DNA from: Adiantum capillus-veneris | Taxonomy: Eukaryota > Streptophyta > Polypodiopsida > Polypodiales > Pteridaceae | Assembly (NCBI GenBank): GCA_014529385.2 | Contig: CM043964.1 | Span: 135,161,420 to 135,225,419 of the forward strand | Direction: 5' to 3' | Length of the DNA stretch: 64,000 nt | In this document: positions 1 through 13,975 of the stretch, one piece after another | How positions within the stretch are numbered: the stretch's first letter is position 1 | Layout: every line of letters starts with the position of its first letter | The notes under the pieces: generated by a model | Database searches by the model: none | The model's input: only the letters and a program-made list of their open reading frames with translations | What the model was told of the DNA's origin: nothing | Position numbers and translations under genes: made by a program

Positions 1-1236
1 ACTAAGATAACTGCAGTCCCAAACCATGTAAGGGAAAAAAACATTCAATGTATCAAAACTAGAACTATTGGTGTTCACCAAAAGTCAACATCCAAGCTGC
101 CAAATATTGTGTAGCCCTAGGTCATCAGAGCTGCATAGGTCAATGTTGTCTCATCCCACAAGAAAACCATCAAATTTTAGTCCAAAAAAGGCAATCCAAT
201 GTCCTCTCAACCGAGACCTCCACTTAGTTTCTAAGAGAGGAACGTATCAAAAAATAGCTTATGGTTATGAGCTCACCATGTATACTTACCTTGATTGGAG
301 TTGACATATCCATTGTATTAGACATTCATCTACATTATCTAATGTAAAGTATCTATCAAAAGGGATTGTAAACTCCATGTATCTACATATGAATAGATTT
401 TCAACTGTAAATCAATAAATATTTTTAACAACTAAAGAAGGTAGTAGGCATGTTGCATCACTACTGCTTCTCGCATTAAAGCGCTCTAAAAAGTGAAAAT
501 TTGGGCAGCATCTCCTTTGTATAACGGATGATTTTTCAAAATTCCACTCACTGCCATCTCCACCGAGACCCTCACATGAGGTTTAAGGCTCAACATCAAG
601 CATCAAATGTCTTTAGCTAGGGTCAAATGTAAAAATCAAATCTTCCTGCACATGGACCTTGCAGACTCTCAAAAGTATTTTCATTTTCCAAGTACTAACA
701 TGACAAAAAATGAATTCAAAAATCTATGTTTATCATCAACCTTGAAAGGACATTTTGAGTGTAAACTCCCATACAGTTCCCAACCAGTTTTTTAGCTAAT
801 GACTATCAATAATATCATTTTTTCATATATATTAAGACTCAAATTCTTTTTTTGGAATTGAAAAGACTTCTATTGTACTACCTATCTGATGCATACACCA
901 AAACATGTTTCATGCGCTTAATCAATCATCTCAACACTGCTCATTCAATTCTAGCTATCTCTATTACACAAGGTCACAGTTCAGAATATCCTCATATGGC
1001 TGATTATAGATTAAAAAGACAGTTAGAAGGCCGATTTAAGCTAAGGAATTCATCAGAACCAGAAAAACAATACTTTTTGTACAGAGTAGAACACAATTTT
1101 TCTTGTCAGTTCATCTTAGTGTGTTATAGTCTGAATGTAAACACTTATCATATGCATTGTTCTTCAATACATATTATTAGACAGCTTTTGTTCATAAGTC
1201 CAAACTGAAAAGCCCAAAATAATCAAAGTTTTGACT
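1..1236. other. Non-coding DNA, no gene recognised
   Basis: AT-rich sequence. The open frames are short, have no recognisable domain and overlap on both strands. I see no LTR, terminal inverted repeat or transposase remnant here. Confidence 0.5.
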
Positions 1237-1260
1237 AGGTAGGTGCAAGGGCACCTACCT
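1237..1260. repeat. Perfect short hairpin
   Basis: AGGTAGGTGC is followed by a 4-nt loop (AAGG) and GCACCTACCT, a perfect 10-bp inverted repeat. It has no obvious T-tract that would make it a terminator, and no gene lies next to it. Its function is unknown. Confidence 0.6.
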
Positions 1261-1543
1261 GTCCCATTGTTGCCGATAAAACAGTCAACTGGATAGTAGG
1301 TGAAGTGTTTTGAGGATCTTCTCTCCCCATTTAGCTTGATGCGGTCGAGACTATATTGTATGGCCATCGATTGTACCTTCATGTATGCCTTGTGATGAGT
1401 TGTCCAAGGAGCTGCCATTAGCTTCCGAGTTGTACATGTCTGTGAGCACATATGCACGGATGGATATGCCAAAGAAAATAAAACAAAGATTGCGTATGAC
1501 AAGCATGTAAAACACTCAAGGCATGTATTGTATGCTAGAATCA

Positions 1544-1611
1544 TTGTGTGTGTGTGTGTGTGTGTGGGTGGGGGGGGGGGGGGGGGGGGGGGGGGGGTGG
1601 GTGTGTGTGTG
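1544..1611. repeat. Compound GT / poly-G / GT microsatellite
   Basis: A GT run passes into about 30 consecutive G and then back into GT. The His/Thr, Cys/Val and Pro-rich open frames across it are translations of the repeat, not genes. Confidence 0.95.
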
Positions 1612-1783
1612 GATGGATGCAACATCCTGTGAGAGCCACGAGCATGTGAAGGAAGATGCAGAGGGTAGTGAAGCAAGTCAAAACCTGCAAGGGCTGAGTA
1701 TACGAAGGAGGAAGCATGAGAAATGGCGAGACCTGCGAGATCCATTCCGCGAAGGAGATGAAGCAGCTCGTATGTACTAACAA

Positions 1784-1891
<108 letters not shown>

Positions 1892-2060
1892 ACACTTCTC
1901 ATGGCTTGAGGGTGTCGGTACCTGAGCGCAGAGGATGCTCGATGTGCAAGTGGGCAGCAGAAAAAGACCCTGTGTGCGCAGAGATCCCGCTTATGTGTAT
2001 GCGGTTGTGCGCAAGCGAAAGAGCCAGGCCACAAAAGAGGGGGCGAGATATAATGCACTA

Positions 2061-2171
2061 GATTGCTTTTTGGTGTGAAGGCAATACTCATGAGAGCAGT
2101 AGAGACCACCAATTTGATCGCTTTTTTGGTGTGAAGGCAATACTCATGAGAGCAGTAGTGACCACCAATTT
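2061..2171. repeat. Tandem duplication, 55-bp period, two copies
   Basis: The segment beginning GATTGCTTTTTGGTGTGAAG is repeated at 2116 with only a few differences. It is one of several local duplications of this size class in the window. Confidence 0.9.
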
Positions 2172-2521
2172 TGGACACGGGAGGTCAATACAGTGGGTGA
2201 GAAAAAATTCTAAGATCGGCGTAGCATTGAAAGTTGTGAGGTGAGAAGGAATGATGTAGGTAGTGAGGCAAGATCTGTATATAATCACAGCTTTGTGTGT
2301 GCCCTCTCACATGCTTGTGGATGGGTGTGTGCGTGTGTGGATGTGGGTGTGTGCACACATCTGAGTCCGTTCAGAATGGGATTACCTTATTTGAGAGTGA
2401 GTGCTTAGGTGAGCGTCTCCTCAAGTAGGGTCGATCGTGCACGAGTGTCGATTGTCCAAGATTAAAGCACCAAAAAGGGAAGCTGTCAGCCAAGGGTTAG
2501 CCAAGGACTTGTCAACTAGAT

Positions 2522-3660
<1,139 letters not shown>

Positions 3661-3663
3661 ACA

Positions 3664-6600
3664 TTGATAGATCTTGACATGGGGGAAATAGCCAAAAATA
3701 GAAAGTCAACAAAAAGTATTCTATACTTTATTCGGGCACTACCCCTGCAAAGCAACCTACAAGCTGCCCTTTCACAGGTGGAGGAAATAGCTTTTGCCCA
3801 AGAATGTCCTAAGTACTATGATGGGTTTATTGCATATGAGTTGCCACCTTCAACAAATAAATCTTCCATGACTGGTATGGAGCAAAAATATGATAGTTAT
3901 CCGTGGATAGAGTATGTGACAAGAAACATTGACAGCTTCTCCGGGACAGTGAGGTTTAGTAGATGTTCTCGTTATCTTCGTTGTGCCAATCTTGATTGTC
4001 CTTACTATCATAGGGCATCCATGTTTAATGAATATCAGTGGCGTGGAAGGCTATCTAGATTGGTTCTGAAGGGTTTGATAACCAAAGAGTCAAGCTAACT
4101 CATGTGTGTTCACTACAAGCAAATGCCAGAGTGTATTGGAACATGCCCTGTTGTCATCTATTATTGCATTCCTCAAGAAAAATTGGGAGTGACATGATGT
4201 GTTCTTCACTTGGGGTATCACAAGCACCCAATTGCAGAAGGACAAAGTAGAGTTGTCTCTGAGCAGGTTCAAGAAATTATACGTACCCATGCATCAATGG
4301 ATCTTATTACCACAGCTAAACAATTAGAAAGAAAAGCTACTGAGGATATAATCATGGATAGACTTGTCTCTAGTGATATAGGTCCTGCTAGTGTTATGGG
4401 TGATAAAGAGTTGGCATAATTTCTTGATACACTTACTCCATTGTCCAACAAGCAACGGATTGGGCATTCCTTGCAAGATGCTAAGAGAACAAAAGGGATC
4501 ACTGCTAAATGTCTAGAGGTTGTACTTGATCTGATATTTGGGTTGTCACATTGGCTTAGACTTGTCCCTTGAGCATCAGACTACTCCCCTCTTGTAGTTC
4601 ATTAGGAGGAAGTTGTTGCATTGAATTAGTTCGACACGACTCTCTTTGGCAGACAGAGTTGTAGTGGCCAGCCAGGTGTTGTTGACTACTATGTGGTACA
4701 TCACATCTTGTTGGATCTTCTCAAGCTCTTGTATTAGCTAGCTAGAGAGGCTGATCAGGAACTTTCTTTGGTCAGGGTGCAACACTTAGCTCTCACGGGA
4801 CAACTTAGCCTGGTAGATCATCACCTTACCATGTTTCCAAGGGGGGGGGGGGGGGGAGATGGAAGTCATCAACCGAGCACAATACAGGCAAGAAGCTGTT
4901 ATGTATTTATTCATACTACTACCTAGGACAGTTAGAAAGAGAAAGCCAACCACACATCTTTAAAATGTCCAATCAAGGTCCTGGCAGTGGTGTTGATCTT
5001 GCCAATAGAATGCGGCCTGGGGGATTGAAACTTGCATCAAATGTGGGTTCATTTTGATCACGTCCACTACGTGTCTGGATGGCCTACCATGTCAGCTCAT
5101 GTTTACGACCCATATGTCCGTGAGCTTCTCACACTAGAAACATGTGAGTTCACTGTTGAGGATAAGCATGCACAAATTAAATTTTGGAACATGCTAAAAT
5201 AGTGTTGTTATAAAAGAAGGCTATGAGATGCCCATATTTAGGGGTTTCATGGTAGATGAAGCCAATACAAATTGGATTGCAATGCAAACTGTTTACTTTG
5301 GTGGGTCACAGAATCAAGTCCCTGAAAAAGAAAGGTCATATGGTTTTTATTGGAAACAGAGCATGGTGCACCATACCACTAAGTGCATATTGCCGCCATT
5401 TCAAGAAGAGCATAAGATTTTGGGTCGCAAATGGAGAGATTCTCCTTTCGAACATGCTGCAAATGTTTGTAAGTGTGAATTGAGAAATTTTTGGAAATCT
5501 CGCCATGCTATTGACAGTGAGCTCCCATCCTTGGAAACATGGTTGTCATGGGGGGATGTCCGGGTGGCACACTAGGGAGGCAGGTTTGTTTCACAAGGTG
5601 CTTCGGGTTTGTTTATACCAACAACAAATCTTTATGAGATTAAGCATGCGTGCATCTGTGGGGTACAAGGCAAGCCTTGGTTTATATGAGCCAACATGTG
5701 CAGACATGGCTCTTGCAGTCCTTCAGAGTATGCATACTTGAAAGGCAATTATAGCTCCACAGGGCCAGGAATGCAGGACCTTGCCAATTGATTCATGATG
5801 CAATCATCATGAATTGAAGCTAGTTGACATGGCACACTCCTCGATGTACAAAATGGGTATAAATAGTCCTGAAATTAATCGATCCACAGTAAGGGAACAG
5901 AGTGTGCGAAAGAAAAATCCTATCTTTGTAGATGCTGATGATATCTTGGATGATGATAGCCATCGTCTAGAGTATGTTACAGTCATAAAATCCACCAGTG
6001 CAAGAGGGAAGAGTGTAGGACCATCATCTGGCAATAGCCTTTGGGATGAGCAAGAAGTGGCAAAGACAATGTGGGCAATTCGACGAGTAGAACTAGACAA
6101 GAAAATAACATGCTTTGGGAGGATTACAGGAACAATGAAACATGTGCTTGCATGATTAATGGTTCATCAGCAAATATGCAAACTGGTGTTCCTGCACCAT
6201 GTTTTTGGGGACGTCACAAATATCCCTCTGTTGGCGATAAGCCAGCTGGTGTTGTGGGAGGCTTCATTTGGTTTTGCAATACAAGAAACACACACACATG
6301 GCAGATTGATGCATGATAGTAGGACCACCAGGTCCACCACTAGGAGTGTGGCCTGTGGTAATCGGTGTTTGTTTGACTGCAACTAAGGTAAAAACAGTAG
6401 AGTCCAATGGCTTTGTTTTGAGTAGACAAGGCAGCAATTCACATGTGCACAGTGATGTGACAAACAGTAGAGTACCAAGTGGATTTTGTCCTGGATATTG
6501 AGATGGTAAGATAGTAAAGTGGAGGAGTAAACTCACAAAGGATTTTCAAGAAAGAATGCAGACGGGCAGAACAATGAATGCTAAACTAGTCAAGGAAGCA

Positions 6601-6790
6601 ATTGTAGTTTTGAATGAGAGCCATGTTTTTTATGGCAGCACATATGGGTCTGTTACAAAGGGTGTGACTTACTCTGTTACCCTTGCTGACTTCCCATGAT
6701 GCACATGTAAATATTTCCAGCGGCGTGAGAGCAAGAGGCTCACATACGTTGTCGAGAAATTTCCGGTCTTGCTAGGAAAGCGCTGGGCTT
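3664..6790 (+). pseudogene. Decayed Mutator-like (MULE) transposase with SWIM-type motif
   Basis: Fragments in several frames read in one direction as a transposase, interrupted by stops and frameshifts. The first block (3664-4098) carries a Cys-rich patch, CSRYLRCANLDCPYYH, like the N-terminal zinc-binding region of these proteins. A second block (4150-4530) contains YYCIPQEK and GYHKHPIAEG. The DDE-like core at 5228-5740 has FRGFMVDEANTNW (likely second catalytic Asp), GFYWKQSMVHHT and a W-rich C-terminal part. At 6690-6720 CTCKYFQRRESKR follows a stop and matches the CxC half of a SWIM zinc finger; the CxH half is not recognisable. A poly-G tract (4841-4856) interrupts the coding. I did not find terminal inverted repeats. 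The family assignment is inference from motif style. Another DDE transposase family with a SWIM finger is possible. Confidence 0.55.
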
Positions 6791-7648
6791 TTGGCTGTGA
6801 GAGTTTGTGAGAGAACTCCAAAAACTATATGAAGGAGTTAAACCATAGATGCCATGAAGTATAGGGTTTGGAAGGAAGTGCAATCAAAGAAGCTTCATTC
6901 TTTCTCTCTTGTACTCACACACACAAAGAAAGAACACAAAAGAGAATATCAAAACAACACAAAGATGAAAACATCAAGGCTATGGTCATATCGTATCATG
7001 GGTAATATGAAAGGGTTAATAGATGAGTTAATGGCGTTCAATCTTTGTCGACCAAATATGCTACGAATTGTTCTTTGGATTGTAGTTTTGTGCTTACCAT
7101 AATATATATGTTTTGTCTAGTGATTGGGATTAATTGTGTGTACAAATCCTCTTGGTTCATAGCAAGATAACTACACTTACGTCAAAAGAAAAGTTATAGT
7201 CTATAAGAGGTAGTATGATGGGATCCGATGAAAGAAGTATTTCATTGAGCCTTTCTGGGCCAAAGAGAAACACTATACGTTGTTGAAAGTGTATTTTACG
7301 GCTAATCCATACGTTAATTCTAATAGATCACACAGAGTGGAAGCGATAGAAATTCTCATCATGTGGATTATTCATCTAGGATAGTATGTGAGAAATGTAG
7401 ATATGAAAGGAGTGAAGAGATGAGAAGTTTCCCTCCCAAGCCCTATTCTTGTCCGGCAATAAGGATATTGCGGGGAGAGATGTACCTGAAGCAAGGAGAA
7501 CCTAGAATTGTAGGGAGAATGAATTTCTAAGAAAGAGAGATATGTTTGATTAAGGAGATGAGGTTAGATATATATATGTTGGATTAGAGATTAAAAAAGA
7601 AAACAACAAGAAATCAACAAAATATTAATGTAAAACACATCTTACTTG
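6791..7648. other. No gene; possible internal remnant of a minus-strand LTR element
   Basis: No recognisable domain. It lies on the internal side of the primer-binding site at 7649-7666, so part of it may be the leader of that element, but I could not find gag. Confidence 0.35.
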
Positions 7649-7666
7649 TCGAACCCTTCGGCACCA
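7649..7666 (-). promoter_or_regulatory. LTR-retrotransposon primer-binding site
   Basis: On the minus strand this reads TGGTGCCGAAGGGTTCGA. Its complement, on the plus strand, looks like a tRNA 3' end: a TTCGAACC-type T-arm followed by an acceptor end finishing in CCA. It lies 4 nt from a TG/CA-type LTR edge at 7671. The tRNA species is not assigned. Confidence 0.6.
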
Positions 7667-7670
7667 TTTT

Positions 7671-8340
7671 TGATGGAGAGAGAAGAAGAGGGAAGAATTC
7701 AACTTTGATTGATACACCAAATCCAAGACCTTCTTCGATTAGAGTTGATCTCCCAAGGATAGCTTACAAGAATGGCTAGTCTTTTTCTAGGAGAAAGTGT
7801 AGGCTTAGGCTTATGTTAATGGCTAAGTATAATTAGGCATTACTACTCACTTTCTCATGAATTCCTCTCATCAATGGCTTGAATGATTCAATGGTTTTCA
7901 AGGAAGAAGAGGTCCCCTTTTATAGGTGAAGGGAACCCCCAAGGATTTACACAAGAAGAGAGGAGTCAATGTGAACAGAAACTAGAAAAGTTAGAAATGA
8001 GTTGTCCCTGCATGATGTGGGCAAACTGGGGTCCAGTATTTTGATCATATCTCCTCAACCGTGGCTCCAAATAAAAGAGTAAAAATATGGGCAAAAAATA
8101 AAGCTCATTAGCTACGACTCCCATTTTATTTACTTTTTCCAATTCGAATTAGAATCTTGTGTAAAAAAATCATCAAAATAAGGTACAGTTTTGGCAGCAA
8201 AAGTCTTCTTGTGGTCTCCTTAGCCTAGACTTTTATTTGATTCCAATGGACACTTCATGCCATATGAAAGCATGACATTTCTTCTTGACAAAGTTTTGTA
8301 ATCATGCTTGCAATAATGCATTAAAATAGGGGTATCTTTG
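7671..8340 (-). repeat. Orphan 5' LTR (minus strand), outer end uncertain
   Basis: The LTR edge at 7671 (minus-strand end CTCTCCATCA) abuts the primer-binding site. A good TATA box, TATAAAAGG, lies on the minus strand at 7916-7924, which places transcription start near 7890 and gives an R-U5 of roughly 220 bp. I could not locate the U3 start or a partner LTR in the window, so the right boundary is arbitrary. Confidence 0.45.
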
Positions 8341-9026
8341 AGAATCATGAAAGCTAGTGTCCCACCAGCATTTGATTCCTTCCTAGTAGCTATTTAAAAG
8401 AAATACAAGAAAAATATGAAAAATACACAAAAATATGTATATATTGAAATTTACCCTAGATATAGAATCTAGCTAGGGTGTAAGATTTTAATAGCATAGT
8501 AGAAATAAAGAATCAATGCTTTTTGCCCCAAGTTAAAGAGACGGAGCTATTGACGCTTTTTCCATAGTACTTTTTGACGGTAAAGTAAAAATACGTTACC
8601 CTTGAGATAAATAATAGGATGAGATAGAAAACTTATTATTATACTTAAATATGCATATGTACATTATAGGAAATATAATTATGTATCTAAAAAAAACAAG
8701 ATAACTCTTGTAGCATGCGTTCCCACTATGTATGTGTCACAGCACGACAATGTGCCATGCAAGCATATGTACTTTGTTTTTTTGCAAATCCTAGGTATAT
8801 ATCCAATGGCGCATGAGTTTATGCATCAAGCCGCTCTCACCGAGGTCGAGTTGTTCCAGGCCTTAGGGGGTGTAAGAGCATCCACACTACCATAGAACTC
8901 CGCGCTTGGATAGTATCTCTTTTGAAAAGTACATTTATTCGACGCATATAATATTGTTTTGGTGTGTGTTTAGTTCAACTGAATATATTTTGGTGGTCAT
9001 GTGTGACATGCTATCACATCTATTAA
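8341..9026. other. Non-coding DNA, no gene recognised
   Basis: AT-rich sequence, perhaps including the U3 of the preceding LTR. Nothing else is recognisable. Confidence 0.4.
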
Positions 9027-9405
9027 AACTATGCGATCACTATATATCTTGAAAGGACTACTTTTTTATTGTCTCTTTGACTGATAGATGAATGGGTCCA
9101 TGAACTTTATCTCCACCTTTTTTATCCCACTAAATCTTGTTCTTTTGCAGCTTTTGGTATGCATTTCGTTAGATTGACTATGATTTTGTCATCATGTGCA
9201 CATACCATGCCATCACATCTATAGAAACTTGGAAAAGTGTTTAAAGCTTGTGTAAATGCCTTCTATCTTGATATTGACAATATGCGATCACTAAAAAATT
9301 TTAAATGACTACTTTATAAATGTCTCTTTGTCTGACAAATAGATAAATTCAAGAAATTAATCCCTATTTTTTTATTTGAGTAAATTCTCTACTCTTGCAG
9401 AATTT
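9027..9405. repeat. Diverged duplication with TTGCAG ends
   Basis: Two related segments (about 9027-9170 and 9282-9405) share TATGCGATCACTA, GACTACTTT and TGTCTCTTTG. Each ends in CTCTTGCAG or CTTTTGCAG-like sequence, which resembles an intron acceptor. The copies are strongly diverged. Confidence 0.5.
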
Positions 9406-10480
9406 ATTTGTAAAAACTCACTCAGTTTTGTATTCGCTCAAAAATCTTTACTCGAATGGCGTGAATCCTCACTCCAAAGTTACAGCGGGTTACATCGGGC
9501 TTGGATGTAAAGGTTTATTTACTGTGTGGAACATGAGTAAGGCAGTCCCCAAACACTTGAATCTATATATGGGAAGCTTTGGTGCCTTCAGGAAACATTT
9601 AGTGTTTGCCTTGTTCCCCAGTGCCTGCTACAAATGTCGCAGGATTGGTCACTATGCTAGGAACTACCTTGAAGCAGTAGTAGTCAGTAATCTAGTAGTC
9701 AAGACCACTTGGAGGCGTGTCTCCAAGGATGCCAAGCCTGCTTTGAGTGCCTACAAGACATAGGAAGATACCCGTGACCGGGATGATGTGACTCGCAATG
9801 AGATGATCAAAGAATATGTCGACCCTTTAGAAGAGATGCATGAGAAACCCGATACGCTTGTCTGACAGTCAATAGAGGCCCTGACGCCCAATGGAACCCC
9901 CAACCCGACATTACTATCAAAGACACTCAGGTCTAGAAGATGGACCTCATGAGCCAACTTATAAATGTATCAGGACCTATGACTAATACTAGTCTTCTTT
10001 TTTTTATAAAGGTAATATCTTGGCATTGTAGCAAGCCTCTTTTGGTATGGGGTGTTGGCTCCTTATAAGAGCCAAGGTCTGATGTATCGGTGGTGTTCTC
10101 TTCGTCACTATTGTTCCCTCACACTGACTTGGCGATTAAGGGGGTCACTATGGCAGAGCTCTCTACTTGGTGGCATCACCAAGTTAGTCTCGATTGTATG
10201 ATCTCCTCTACTTTGGGTGGCTCCCATAAGAGTTGAATCCTCAACTTCAAGGTGGCACCCTTTATCAGCTAATGTATTTGTCTTTTTTGAAAGGTGGTCA
10301 TTGGTAAATGCCATGGCTTGATGGGAGCATGGCTTTTCTCTCCCTAAAAAATTTGAGCAATTGTTGTTTGACATGTGTGTACTCTTCTTTTCAAAGATAA
10401 CTTTCAATAGTAGATTTTCTATGTCTATGGAAGCATCTCAAAATTTTAATGTCTTGAGAAATGACATACTTAGATGAATT
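9395..10480 (+). pseudogene. LINE remnant: zinc-knuckle ORF1 and start of endonuclease ORF
   Basis: The reading frame 9395-9763 contains CYKCRRIGHYARNY, a CCHC-type zinc knuckle whose final Cys is Tyr, followed by a basic/Trp region. It continues in frame past a TAG stop at 9761-9763 for about 65 more codons to a further stop. At about 10003 a new frame begins KVISWHC, which resembles the start of LINE apurinic-like endonucleases (consensus near KxLxWNCRG). Further decayed coding-like text runs to about 10480. The order ORF1 knuckle then ORF2 endonuclease is typical of L1-type plant LINEs. No target duplication or poly-A tail was identified. A gag fragment of another retroelement is an alternative for the knuckle. 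Confidence 0.45.
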
Positions 10481-10508
10481 ATGTGTGTGACTTTAGAGAT
10501 TAGGAAAA

Positions 10509-10569
10509 AATCTACCTCCCCCCGTCCCTCTCTCTCCCTCCTTCTCTCTCTCTCTCTCTCTCTCTCTCC
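10509..10569. repeat. (CT)n microsatellite
   Basis: Pyrimidine-rich start, then a pure CT array. Confidence 0.93.
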
Positions 10570-11848
10570 TCGAAAATAAAACTTTTAAGTTTTGGACAAA
10601 CCAATTCAAACCTCGGATTGATGCAACCATTGACGATGTCCCAAGACTCCATACTATACTTGGGATTGATGTTTGATGGCAACCCTTGCCCTTCAAATTT
10701 TCAGTATCTAAGGGTATTTTTTGAATGTGGCCTTGCATTTTTGCTTGTATAAATTGGGCAAAATACCTTAAAATAGGTAGAATGCCTAGCAAAAAGCAAG
10801 CTTGACTTTGGTACCCAAATTTGAATTACGCAACGTTTTCATGTAGGACAAACCAACCAATCCTTTATGCGAACATGATTTTGACCACGTAGCATACCGT
10901 AGTGGGGTGATTCTCTTTTGTTTATACTCTACTCAATCCAAATGATACATGAATGTGTAGGGTAGCATATTTATACCCCATATCTTTTGAAATATCTTTT
11001 GAAATAGATAGGATTGGACATTTGTATTCCATAGGATGGAGATGTTTTCAATTAACAAAGATTTATGTGAAATCTATGGTCTACTCGCAGGCTACCCTCT
11101 TTTGTGTTCAAAATAGTCCCATGTACTCAGTTTTATTGTGTAGCCTTTGTTTTGGCCCTCTAAAAAAGGCCTTAGAGAACAAGGCATTAGGGAGTGCATT
11201 TTTTAGGAGTTTGATCCTTCGATGTGACATATTGCAATATTATGATTTGTGAAAGAATAATTTTATTTAAGGACCTTCAAAAAATTCATTTCATTAAATT
11301 GTTTTATTATTTCTTATACTTACTAAAGCTACCAAACATTAATATATTATTTTGCTATAGTTGTCAATGAGTCTTTTTATTTTATTATTTTTATTTTGCT
11401 TCTTTTTTGTTTTATTATGTTTTAAAATGCCAATGTGATCCTTTCACCATGTTGCTTAAGTGGGTCCGTAGTGGCATAAAAAGAATCTCTACTACTTCTT
11501 TATGGAGCTTGAAAAAATATTGAGACCTCAAGACAACCATATGCCATTATTTTTTTGTTTGGCAGTTCCCACATTAGGTGCAATTTTTTATATTTAAAGA
11601 ATCAAGAAAGATACAACATTGCCCATGCAAAGTTACCTTGCCATGGGTACATCTTACTCGACTTTTACAAGGAGCCGACAACCGGTACAACCATAAACTT
11701 AATAGACCAAAGGGAAAGTCACTATTTTTTTTGTTCTTCTTTTTAAGCAAACTAGTACTTATAAGTGAGTTAGGGAAACCTATGAGATGGTTAAGGAGAT
11801 CTGGAATTTTCCCTTGAGTGGCTCAATGATGACGTCTTGCAATTGAGT
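10570..11848. other. Non-coding AT-rich DNA
   Basis: No recognisable domain; the open frames are short and lack similarity to known families. Confidence 0.5.
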
Positions 11849-11892
11849 TTCCTTGATCATCATCAAGAGGTCTTGATCATCATCAAGACCTC
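11849..11892. repeat. Duplicated TTGATCATCATCAAGA and near-perfect palindrome
   Basis: TTGATCATCATCAAGA occurs twice in tandem. Positions 11867-11892 form GAGGTCTTGAT, a 4-nt loop and ATCAAGACCTC, a perfect 11-bp stem. Confidence 0.75.
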
Positions 11893-12123
11893 ATGTGAGG
11901 ACCCCCACCCTTTGAGCTTACTCTGCTCCTCTTGATTTTCCGCAACAAGAAGTCGACTAGTTTTCTCAATTAGGGCATCCATAGCCCAATCTTGTGCTTC
12001 CTTCTTTGGTATGCTTGCATTCACAGCCTTAGAAGGCTTTGCGGTAGGTTGACTACCTTCCTTAATCATTGCAATAGCATCCTGATCTCGTACTTCCTCT
12101 TTCGTTGTGCAACCACGTGTCAT
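11863..12123 (-). CDS. Unrecognised small ORF (86 aa)
   Basis: An ATG-started frame of normal amino-acid composition, rich in Lys, Glu, Ala and Ser, predicted helical and hydrophilic (MTRGCTTKEEVRDQD at the N-terminus). I recognise no domain. Its 3' end runs into the palindrome at 11867-11892. It could be an exon or element fragment, or chance; coding is not established. Confidence 0.2.
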   Translation of the reverse strand: MTRGCTTKEEVRDQDAIAMIKEGSQPTAKPSKAVNASIPKKEAQDWAMDALIEKTSRLLVAENQEEQSKLKGWGSSHEVLMMIKTS

Positions 12124-13926
12124 CTTAAGGGTGACTCCACTTTTTGGCTTGCCTAAAGGGCAAAGGCTATAGAGTTGCCTTCTCTTTTTGCTAACTAAAA
12201 TAGGAAAAAGATTGAGTTGTATTTTTAAGCATTTTTTGATAGGTCAAAAATGTTGATTGGTTGAAATAAGATAGTGGGCACTCATTGAAATGAAGTGTGT
12301 AAATCTAAAGATGGATATGTCTTGAGTTTTGAAATGTGAAATGAACTCTGCTACATCAAGGAAAAGATTTTGGGTTGCTCAATGCTTTTGAAAGCATGAA
12401 AAGTTGACAACCTTACATCTTAAATGATAAAGCCTTAGAGACTCCACAAATCCCAAGAGTCACCTTTTTATTTTGAAATTTGAGAAGTTCTTTTACCCAC
12501 CTTTTCATTTTGAGAATTTCTTTCACCCATTTAAACTTCAGGTAATAGACTAAAGTTGTCATTTTTGTTAGTTAAGACTTTATGGAAAGAATTTATCCTT
12601 TAGAGCTTTAATCTTTAAAGAATTTTTATTTTTACTTTTAGAGATTTTAAAGCTAAGTTTAAAATTTAAAGATGTAGAATTTTTAAAGTAAGGTTTTCAA
12701 TGATCCAATGAGTACCTAGAGTTTTTTTTTTTATTAGAAGGTAAAACTTTGAATTAAAGAAAGTGAAAATTTTACATGGATCCACAGGTAGGAGGAGGGT
12801 CACCTCGAGATGCTAGAGGTTTAGGACTTAAAACTTTAAAGCTTTTAAAGTGGGATTTATAACTTAGGGATCTACAGTTTTAAATTTGTAAAAAGGGCTC
12901 TAAAGCTTAAAAATGTAGAATTTTTAAAGTGAAGTGTAGAGCATAGGGATCTAAAGCTCAGGGTGTAGAGTTTAAGGGTGCTTTTTTAATTCAATTCTCT
13001 GTGTTTATGTTTTTTTTTTTAAAACTTAGAGATGTAGAGATTTTAAAGTGGGATCTAGCCTTAGATCAAGGCCTAAAATTGAAGCCTTTTTTTTTGTCAA
13101 AGGCTATTTTGCCTATTAAAACAAGTGCTTTAAAAAAACTCATGTCATTTGACATACTAGAATCTCAAAATTGCCTGTCATTTCTTTGTATTTATATCCT
13201 TAAGTTAACGTTATATATGGCAAATTATATAAGTTGATTGCATTACATAAAGCATATGAAAGGGGGCTTCAAAAATTGCATGTCAAAAAGAAATTTTTAT
13301 CATGCCTGGTGGTAGGCCTGGTGATCACTTGTTTTCCTTATGAAGGCCATTAAAAAACTCAACTTTTCTTTTAACATCTACACAAATAGTTTTCCTCCTT
13401 TTTTTGCCATGCTAAAGGTCTTAGAAGTTAGTATCCATATGGGTGAAGGCATCTCATTCTTAATTGTTTGACATGTGTCCCTAAGAAATCCTTAAAAGTC
13501 TTGAAGAAAAAGACATGTCATTTCAAATGCTGTTTCCAAAGTTGCATTCATATTTTTTCCAAAATGGGTTTATCTTGACAGGACTATTTATATAACCATG
13601 CAAATAATACTTCATTTACAACATGCATTGAAACTCTTTGACAATTTATGAGACTGTGTATTTTTTGTGAATATCTCTTTATGTAAAAATCAACATATGG
13701 AGCTTTCAAATCTTTTGGAAAAATTAAGTGTATAGTTAAGAGTATTAGGTTTTTTGAACCCCAAATTTTGGGACGACTTAATTAACCTATGTTTTCTACT
13801 TTTTTGAATTAAGACAATATAGAAAAATCTACTTCCTCTTTTTGTTGTAGGATTTATAAGACTATAATTCTTTTTTTTTTTAGCATTCTTAGATTGCGAG
13901 ATCCATGATGCTACCAACAACCATCG

Positions 13927-13928
<2 letters not shown>
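12124..13928. other. AT-rich DNA with degenerate short motifs
   Basis: Between about 12540 and 13070, variants of GATGTAGAATTTTTAAAG, TTTAAAGTGGGAT and TTAGGGATCTA recur with irregular spacing, as in a degenerated minisatellite. No gene is recognisable. Confidence 0.45.

Positions 13929-13972
<44 letters not shown>
13929..13972. repeat. (CA)n microsatellite
   Basis: About 22 CA units, followed by a G-rich tract to 14008. Confidence 0.95.
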
Positions 13973-13975
<3 letters not shown>

